A stretch of DNA of 64,000 bases from Modicisalibacter ilicicola DSM 19980 (lineage in GTDB: Bacteria; Pseudomonadota; Gammaproteobacteria; Pseudomonadales; Halomonadaceae), in NCBI RefSeq assembly GCF_900128925.1, contig NZ_FQUJ01000015.1, positions 33,530 through 97,529 on the forward strand. Reading direction: 5' to 3'. Both the position numbers and the translations under genes were made by a program. This document shows, piece after piece, positions 56,186 through 64,000 of this stretch. Each line of letters opens with the position of its first letter. The stretch's first letter is position 1. The notes beneath the pieces are model-generated. The model did no database searches. It was given only the letters and a program-made list of their open reading frames with translations, and was not told the origin of the DNA.

Positions 56186-56764
56186 ATGGGCAAGTGGGTA
56201 GTTCCAGTACTCGTATCGCTTTGGCTGACAGGCTGCGGCGAGCAGGAATGGCAGACCAAGGATATCTCGGGGCTGATGCCTCCCCTCGAGTTCACCCTGA
56301 CCGACGAGAAGGGCAATACCGTGGATGTCGAGTCATTCCGTGGCGAGCCGACGCTGCTGTTCTTCGGCTTCACCCATTGCCCGGATGTCTGTCCGACCAC
56401 GCTTGCGCGCCTTGGCACGGCTATCAAGCGACTTGACGATGATACCCAGGAAGACATGCAGGTGCTGTTCGTCTCGGTCGACCCGGCACGCGATGATCCC
56501 GAGACGTTGAAGGAATATACCGACGCCTTCGGCCCCCAGTTCGTGGGATTAACGGGAGACAAGGAGGCCCTGGATGCCCTGACGCGCCGCTATCGCGTGA
56601 CCTACGGCTATGGCGAGAAAGACGACAACGGCAACTACGATGTATCCCACTCCAGCGCTGTCTTCGCCTTCAATGACCTGGGAGAGGTACGCCTGCTGAT
56701 CCGGGACAGCGACCCCCTGGAGGCCGTGGTTGCCGACCTCGAAAGGCTTGCCGACGATACCTAG
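56186..56764 (+). CDS. SCO1/SenC lipoprotein
   Basis: 192 residues; lipobox LTGC (Cys17), copper motif THCPDVCPTT and His in DVSHSSAVFAF. A lipoprotein in the same run as lspA and lnt, so it is a possible client of the maturation enzymes. Confidence 0.93.
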   Translation: MGKWVVPVLVSLWLTGCGEQEWQTKDISGLMPPLEFTLTDEKGNTVDVESFRGEPTLLFFGFTHCPDVCPTTLARLGTAIKRLDDDTQEDMQVLFVSVDPARDDPETLKEYTDAFGPQFVGLTGDKEALDALTRRYRVTYGYGEKDDNGNYDVSHSSAVFAFNDLGEVRLLIRDSDPLEAVVADLERLADDT

Positions 56765-56823
56765 GGTGACAGGCTCTCATGCCTCGGCAGCAGTTTCTCC
56801 CCCGACGAGGACATCACTGACAT

Positions 56824-57776
56824 ATGCGCGCCACACTGGAGCAGCATCAGGTCTGGATCTATTTCATCGCCATTCTGATCGGCATGGCGATCGGGTGGGG
56901 CTCGCCGGAAACGACTCAACGTTGGGAGACATGGCTCTGGCCACTGCTGGGCGTGCTGCTCTACACCACCTTCACCCAAGTGCCCCTGCTTCATCTGACC
57001 CGTGCCTTTCGTGACCGGCGTTTCATGGCCGCCCTCCTGGCAGGCAACTTCCTGCTGATACCGCTGGCCGTCGGTGCCCTGTTACTGTTGTTGCCGGAGG
57101 AGCCCGCCATTCGGCTCGGCGTACTCCTGGTACTGCTGGTGCCCTGCACGGATTGGTTTATCAGTTTGCCCATCTGGGTGGAGGGGACAGCACGCGGGCG
57201 ATAGCGGCGGCCCCCTTGTTGCTGCTGGCTCAGTTGGTGATGCTGCCGGTGTATGTGTGGTGGTTCATGGGAGAGTTGGCCATCGAACTGACTGCTAGCA
57301 GCCACCTGCTGCCGGCCTTCTTTGGACTAATCGTCACGCCTCTGGTCTTGGCCTGGCTGACCGAACGGTTGGCCATGCGACACGTCGCCCTCAAGGGAAT
57401 CATCGATGAGTTGGGCTGGCTCCCCATCCCTCTGCTGGCACTGGTGGTCTTGCTGATCGCCGGCTCCCAGGCCAACCTAGTAATCGACAGCGGCACCCTG
57501 CTTTGGCGGGTACTGGTGGTCTTTGTTCTCTACCTGGTGATCGCCGCGACCATCGGGAGGCTGCTCAGCCAGGTGTTCCGGCTGCCTCCTGCCACGGGAC
57601 GCACTCTCACCTTCAGCTTTGGCACCCGCAACTCCTTCGTCATGCTGCCACTGGCACTGTCCCTGCCGGAAGCCTGGAGCGCGACCATCGTCGTGATCGT
57701 GCTGCAATCGCTGGTGGAGCTGTTCGGGATGGTGGCCTTTCTACGATGGGTACCTGGTCACTTGATCAGATGCTGA
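56824..57776 (+). pseudogene. arsenite/bile-acid-type transporter, one frameshift
   Basis: Two halves (56824-57204 and the frame to 57776) together give about 317 residues with ten hydrophobic segments, resembling ACR3/BASS transporters: VPCTDWFIS joins AHLGGGDSTRAIAAAP if one T is restored at about 57164. Later GTRNSFVMLPLALSLP fits the family. Broken by mutation or a sequencing error. Confidence 0.75.
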
Positions 57777-57796
57777 GGCAGTCGGAAGATGTGTTA

Positions 57797-58001
57797 TCCG
57801 CAACGCGTCGAGCTGGTCAGGGGGGCTTGAGTCTGCCGCGGAGATGGTCGCGTGGTGGCGGGGGGCTGCCATCTCAACCGCGACATACCCAAGCTCATCG
57901 AGCACGCCGGCTCCCGTATCCAGCGAATGGAGACGGGCTATCTGCCGAAGGTCCCGCGGTTTGCCGGTTTCAATTTCTGGGGAGCCACCGCTCCCCGCTG
58001 A
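57797..58001 (+). pseudogene. methyltransferase gene remnant (copy of 42334 gene)
   Basis: A short piece matching bases 42487-42543 is joined directly to a copy of 42811-42954 through a large deletion, ending at TGA 58001. The latter part lies in the 186-bp repeat. Confidence 0.8.
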
Positions 58002-58043
58002 TCGAGCCCTCGTGTAATGAGGCGATCAGCGGGCAGGTGATGC
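57858..58043. repeat. 186-bp direct repeat, copy 2
   Basis: Partner of 42811-42996. Here the merR gene is whole and the methyltransferase is broken; at copy 1 the reverse holds. Confidence 0.9.
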
Positions 58044-58410
58044 TGCCCTCCCGCTCATGACATGCCTGTACCAGTTCGGCCAGTGTCCGCTCGATGCGTC
58101 GCAGGCCGGCGATCTTCTCTTGCACATCCGCCAGTTTATGCTCGGCCAGGGTGCTGGCCTCCTGGCAATGAGTGCCATCCTCCAAGCGCAATAGCTCGGC
58201 GATCTCACCCAGGCTGAAGCCCAGTCGCTTCGCGGTTTTCACGAAGGTCAGACGCGCCACCTCGGCTGTGCCATACCGGCGAATACTGCCATAGGGCCGC
58301 TCCGGCTCCGGCAATATCCCGCGTCGCTGATAATAGCGGATGGTCTCGACATTGACGCCCGCGGCCTTGGCGAGACCGCCGATGGTCAGGGTTTCCACTT
58401 GATTCTGCAT
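57970..58410 (-). CDS. merR: mercury-responsive regulator MerR
   Basis: 146 residues; helix-turn-helix ([20 protein letters not shown]) and the three Hg ligands C82 (THCQEA), C117 (QACHE) and C126 (ITCPLI) at the same positions as Tn501 MerR. Divergent from merTPFA, with the operator between. Its last codons overlap the methyltransferase remnant. Confidence 0.96.
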   Translation of the reverse strand: MQNQVETLTIGGLAKAAGVNVETIRYYQRRGILPEPERPYGSIRRYGTAEVARLTFVKTAKRLGFSLGEIAELLRLEDGTHCQEASTLAEHKLADVQEKIAGLRRIERTLAELVQACHEREGSITCPLIASLHEGSISGERWLPRN

Positions 58411-58415
58411 AGTGC

Positions 58416-58446
58416 TTGAGTCCGTACTCGGCTACGGAAGTAACCT
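58416..58446 (+). promoter_or_regulatory. merT promoter/operator
   Basis: -35 TTGAGT (58416-58421), 19-bp spacer with CCGTAC...GTACGG-type dyad (CCGTACTCGGCTACGGAAG), -10 TAACCT (58441-58446). Matches the known mer operator form. Confidence 0.9.
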
Positions 58447-58483
58447 TATCTCAGTACCCCTGTCCTGATAAGGAGAAACGTCA

Positions 58484-58834
58484 ATGCGGAAGTCAAAAAC
58501 AGGGCGAGGGCCCCTGGCCGCCGGAGGGGTAGCGGCACTTCTGGCCTCGGCTTGCTGCCTTGGGCCTCTGGTGCTGATCACGCTGGGCGTTTCCGGCGCC
58601 TGGATCGGCAACCTGACGGCCCTGGAACCCTACCGCCCGCTGTTCATCGGCGTCGCGCTGGTCGCCATGTTCTTCGCCTGGCGCCGAATCTTTCGGCCAG
58701 TGGAGCAGTGCCGGCCGGGTGAGGTGTGTGCTGTGCCACGCGTCAGAACGGCCTATAAGGCGATCTTCTGGATGGTGTCGCTGCTGGTACTGATCGCCCT
58801 GGTGTTCCCCTACTTCCTGCCCCTGTTCTATTGA
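58484..58834 (+). CDS. merT: mercuric ion transporter MerT
   Basis: 116 residues, three helices; Cys pair C24/C25 in ASACCLGPL and the loop pair QCRPGEVC. Takes Hg(II) from MerP into the cytoplasm. First gene of the mer operon. Confidence 0.96.
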   Translation: MRKSKTGRGPLAAGGVAALLASACCLGPLVLITLGVSGAWIGNLTALEPYRPLFIGVALVAMFFAWRRIFRPVEQCRPGEVCAVPRVRTAYKAIFWMVSLLVLIALVFPYFLPLFY

Positions 58835-58848
58835 AAGGAGATTTGTCC

Positions 58849-59127
58849 ATGAGAATGCGATTCGCCCTCATCACGCTACTCGCCTTGCTCAGCATGCCTG
58901 CCCTGGCGGCCTTGCAGACCGTGACGCTCTCGGTGCCGGGCATGACCTGCGCTGCTTGCCCCATCACCGTCAAGGCCGCGCTCAACAAGGTGGAAGGCGT
59001 CTTGCAAGTCGACGTGAGCTATCCGGATCTTGAGGCCGTGGTCACCTTCGACGACACCAGAACGTCCGTGGAAGCGCTGACCCAGGCGACGACCAACGCG
59101 GGGTATCCGAGCTCGGTGAAGGAATAA
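58849..59127 (+). CDS. merP: periplasmic mercury-binding protein MerP
   Basis: 92 residues from ATG 58849 (AAAGGAG site); signal peptide ending SMPALA, then a heavy-metal domain with GMTCAACPITVK. Hands Hg(II) to MerT. Confidence 0.96.
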   Translation: MRMRFALITLLALLSMPALAALQTVTLSVPGMTCAACPITVKAALNKVEGVLQVDVSYPDLEAVVTFDDTRTSVEALTQATTNAGYPSSVKE

Positions 59128-59129
59128 GC

Positions 59130-61023
<1,894 letters not shown>

Positions 61024-61059
61024 CTGATATGGGGGGATCAGGGGACAAAAGGCACCGTC

Positions 61060-61889
61060 ATGTCAGATACGCTACTGGCTCATGAGCCGCTAATTCGTGG
61101 GGCCATCTTCACCTTCGTCCTGCTGACGATGGCACTGTGGGAGATCGTCGCCAAGCGTCGGCCTCAACACATTCACCGTCGCCAGCGCTGGCCAAGCAAC
61201 CTCTTGATCGTCGTCCTCGACACATTGGCGGTTCGCTTGGTCTTCCCGCTGGCCGCCGTCGGTGCCGCCTTGGTCGCCGCCGAACGAGGCTGGGGCCTCT
61301 TTAACCTGATCGCGGTCCCGGTGTGGCTGACCGTGGTCGCTTCCGTGGTCGTGCTGGACTTGGCCATCTATTTCCAACACCGCCTCTTCCATGCTGTCCC
61401 CTGGCTCTGGCGGCTGCATCGCATGCACCATGCGGACCTGGAATTCGACGTTACTACAGGGCTGCGTTTCCATCCACTTGAGATCCTGCTCTCGATGGGC
61501 ATCAAGCTCGCCGTGGTGACTCTGTTCGGGCCCCAGCGCTGGCGGTCCTGATCTTCGAGGTATTACTGAACGCCACCTCAATGTTCAACCACGCCAACAT
61601 CCACCTGTCAGCCAGGCTCGATCGCCGGCTGCGCTTGCTTGTGGTGACGCCGGACATGCACCGTGTCCCCCACTCCATCATCCGTCGGGAAACCGACAGT
61701 AACTTCGGCTTCAACCTGCCCTAGTGGGATCGTCTGTTTGGCACCTACCGGGACCAACCTGCCGCCGGGCATCTCGGCATGACGATCGGCATCGAGGGGT
61801 TCAGGGAACCGCGTAACCTGCGGCTAGATCGTATGCTGCTCCAGCCCTTTGTGAGCCCTCACCAGGACGGGAAGCGACAGCGCCTTTGA
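61060..61889 (+). pseudogene. fatty acid hydroxylase/sterol desaturase family, broken
   Basis: Membrane di-iron oxygenase with YFQHRLFHAVPWLWRLHRMH and HH clusters (FNHANIHL, DMHRVPHS). One base is missing near 61530, shifting the frame, and a TAG interrupts at about 61723 where Trp is expected (NLP-stop-WDRLFGTY). Ends at TGA 61889. Confidence 0.8.
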
Positions 61890-62275
61890 GGCTGTTGCTT
61901 GTTCAGCTCATCGGCGAGTATTCCTCCGATCCTGCCAACCAGATAATCCGGAGAAAGCAAGGCGTGATCATGAATTGGTAAAAGGCCATATACACCATTT
62001 AATCTGGATACCCTTAATAGTCCGGTATGCAGCGACACGTCACTTTCGCCGACCACCGATAGTACTTGACCAAGAAACAGCGGCAGAATCGGCAACACCG
62101 TGCCGTAGCCGAGGAAGACGACGAAGGTGGCGGCGAGCAGGGTACGGAAGCCACTTCCAGGCTCCCGCATGGCCCCAGTCGTAGGGCTGCTCTCGTTACT
62201 GCACTGGCCTCGCTGATTTTTGGGGTCGAGGCTCATAGCGGTGTCGCTATTACTTGACTTTCCGTTCTCGCTCAT
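61859..62275 (-). pseudogene. MFS transporter N-terminal fragment
   Basis: The first about 75 residues (GFRTLLAATFVVFLGYGTVL then PILPLFLGQ...DVSLHTGLL) are an MFS first helix; what follows does not continue the family and ends at 61859, overlapping the hydroxylase remnant. Confidence 0.6.
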
Positions 62276-62556
62276 GCGGTACCGTACTCATGAGCCAGAT
62301 GGCTGAAGAATGTTAAAAATACCATGAAGTCTCCTTACTCGACCCAGTGAAATCATGAGGGAGATATGAAAATCGGCGTTGACGTAGAATCACTCGCCGA
62401 TAGAGATAGCATCAAGTTCCGTACCGGTGTAGGGGAAATAGCGGGTCAGGTGGCCGGTCTCGAACGGCCCCTTAGCTCGAGACTTGCTCTGTGACCGATA
62501 ATCATAAGAGATTTGCTATTGCCATGCCATGGCGTCTTGCTGTAGATCTTCCCAAT
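62276..62556. other. no gene seen
   Basis: 280 bases between the MFS fragment and the ISAs1 left end; a short plus-strand start at 62367 (MKIGVDVES) follows GAGGGAGAT but stops within about 40 codons and matches nothing known. Confidence 0.35.
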
Positions 62557-63709
62557 CAGGGCAATCGCACATAAATCAGCTCGCCATGGTCAGCACTTTG
62601 AACAGATATTGTTCGTTCCAACCGGCCTTGAGGCGCTTGGTTTTAATGCCGCGCTTGCAGGTGGTTTCCTGACGCAGCAGATTGAGCGTGAGATGGCGCA
62701 GCATCGCCATATTGTCCGGTCCGTGATCTTTTCGAACCCGGCAGTCATCTTCGCGAAACGCCACGTCCAGGCTCCAATGCAAGCGATTCTCGATGCCCCA
62801 GTGGGCGCGGATCGCCGCGCCTAATGGCTCCGCGTTGCCCTCAAGGCTAGCGATATAATAACGCCGCTCGACCGTGGTCTGATCGTCGATTTCGCGCTCG
62901 GCTTCCACCATGCCAATGCTGTTCAACCCCGACCATTGCCCCGGGTCGACGATGCCATCGAGCGCGGTGGTCGCCCAGGTGCGGCGTGTTTCGATCTGGC
63001 CATAATCGGCGTCCACGGTTTGATGGTGGTTCACTGCGATATCGCCGAAGCCACTCGCCGCGCCGGTATCGAAGAATAGCGTGACGTCGTCATACAGCTG
63101 GCGCTGGTTGCCGTTGAGCGCCAGGACATCGTCTGCGTCTTGATCGATGATCGTGCCGGCGATGGCTTTCTGGCAGCCCATCGCACCGATTGTCACGATA
63201 CCGCCGTCCAAGGCCAATAGGTCTAACAGCGCCGGAATCGCGGTGATCTCATTGGATTTGTCCTCGGTCTTGAGTTGGCCCAGGACCACGACGTTTTTCG
63301 ACGCCCAGGCACTGATCATGTGAGTAGCGCTCTTGCCCTCCGCGCGGTCGTGGGAGCGACGCAATGTCTTGCCGTCGATCGCGACCACCTCGCCCCGTGT
63401 GACGTGGGCCACTGCCTCCATCCACGTGATGAAACACTGGCGAAAGCCGGCGGGATCCAGGCGCGCTTGGCGTGCCCGAATTCTTCGACGTCGGTCCAAG
63501 TGTTGGCGCCGCCTATAAAAGCGCAAATCGTGAGGATGGCGATATCCTCAAGGCTATGACGCTTGTTGCGTTCGATTCGCGGATCAACGAGGTCTTTGAA
63601 GGCGTCCTGCAGGTCCATATCGGGCACTCTCGGCGTGGATCAAAGCTCCTGTGTGCCTGAATGCTTGAGCACTGTCCAACATGCAGCTCATTTATGTGCG
63701 ATTGCCCTG
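62557..63709. mobile_element. ISAs1-family insertion sequence, defective
   Basis: Perfect 20-bp inverted repeats (cagggcaatcgcacataaat at 62557-62576; complement at 63690-63709), similarity extending a few bases further in. The transposase inside is broken by a deletion. Confidence 0.85.
62576..63627 (-). pseudogene. ISAs1-type transposase with internal deletion
   Basis: The N-terminal part from ATG 63627 (DLQDAFKDLVDPRIERNKRH) is joined out of frame, within about 63470-63490, to RLDPAGFRQCFITWMEAVAH and the DDE core (AIDGKTLRRS, VTIGAMGCQK, HWGIENRLHWSLDVAF). About 20 codons are missing at the joint. Ends at TGA 62576, inside the left repeat. Confidence 0.82.
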
Positions 63710-63738
63710 AGTTATTGTCAAATCCTGTGTATGGCCGG

Positions 63739-64000
63739 TTAGGCGGCAGTCCTATCTGACTGATCGGTCAAGGGTTCTCCATCCTGGAACTTGACGTTGT
63801 TCACGACTAGCTCCAGTTTCTTGAACCCCTTGATCCGCTTCCAGCGCTTCTGAGCGCTCTGAAGCAGCTTGAAGACCATCGCCAGGGTGGTCGCCCGGGA
63901 GCCGCAGTTCCGGCTTCGCTTGCTCCGCAGGCGGACCGTGGCGAAGGTCGACTCGATTGGGTTGGTGGTGCGGATATGCACCCAGTGCTCTGCCGGATAG
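63739..64000 (-). CDS. IS256-family transposase, C-terminal part (5' end outside window)
   Basis: HIRTTNPIESTFATVRLRSK and TTLAMVFKLLQSAQKRWKRI match the C-terminal end of IS256 (Mutator-like) transposases. The frame is open to the window edge on the 5' side, so the gene is probably whole beyond it. Confidence 0.85.
   Translation of the reverse strand, partial: YPAEHWVHIRTTNPIESTFATVRLRSKRSRNCGSRATTLAMVFKLLQSAQKRWKRIKGFKKLELVVNNVKFQDGEPLTDQSDRTAA

Noticed and set aside
61975..62257. Short plus-strand frames over the MFS fragment
   Set aside because: Antisense to an MFS-type helix; no start signal.

Overview
The window reads as a high-GC gammaproteobacterial chromosome, most likely a Halomonas-type organism. 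That is inferred from protein character and GC content, not from a database search. No rRNA, tRNA or CRISPR array was seen.

Left end (1-8.35 kb), ordinary chromosome: the 3' part of uvrA running off the window, a YajR-like MFS transporter, a small Met/Gln/Gly-rich secreted protein, and an operon of cytochrome b561, PepSY protein, OmpR-type response regulator and histidine kinase. A second PepSY gene converges on the kinase and overlaps its 3' end.

Accessory zone (8.8-25.6 kb): first a patchwork of fragments (IS66 tnpA, serine resolvase, a reading frame broken by two amber codons, an Xre/MbcA/ParS-type antitoxin tail, IS3 orfA). Then come a divergent XRE-regulator/unknown-gene pair around a palindrome, a dead IS481 element with perfect 25-bp inverted repeats, and an IS630 element. 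The most interesting single gene follows: a 1283-residue protein with an N-terminal Mrr-like nuclease and a central P-loop of STAND type, which looks like an antiphage sensor-effector. Next are a small PD-(D/E)xK-like protein, an HMCES/YedK protein, and a 5'-truncated umuC that stops at the edge of a three-gene tyrosine-recombinase module (Tn554 TnpABC-like or GInt-like). The 1002-residue second recombinase of that module carries an internal duplication.

Metal-resistance island (25.6-64 kb): (i) a copper/thiol-redox operon of eight minus-strand genes from a MerR-type promoter (Met-rich protein, SCO, DUF411, TlpA, small membrane protein, CcdA, BNR-repeat protein, cytochrome c); (ii) persulfide-dioxygenase-like MBL protein, broken DsbD N-domain and SafE genes, Lgt, CcmG-like protein, TVP38, CopA with its MerR regulator, and a 1-Cys peroxiredoxin; (iii) a second CcdA, a CueR-type promoter with a decayed regulator, multicopper oxidase and methyltransferase; (iv) ZIP and CDF transporters, DsbA-like protein, M23 peptidase, a second ZIP, and a Pb/Cd/Zn MerR-ATPase-LspA-Lnt-L,D-transpeptidase run; (v) CtaG, PCu(A)C, SCO and a frameshifted arsenite-type transporter; (vi) a complete merR-TPFA mercury operon; (vii) pseudogenes, an ISAs1 element and an IS256 transposase cut by the window edge.

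Two themes link the island. Five promoters share the MerR layout of -35 and -10 boxes 19 bp apart with a clear or partial dyad, and a sixth has the spacing without the dyad. The island also carries its own copies of all three lipoprotein-maturation enzymes (Lgt, LspA, Lnt) plus many periplasmic thiol-redox proteins, suggesting that envelope protein maturation moves with the metal resistance. A 186-bp near-identical direct repeat at 42.8 and 57.9 kb brackets 15 kb of the island and records past recombination.
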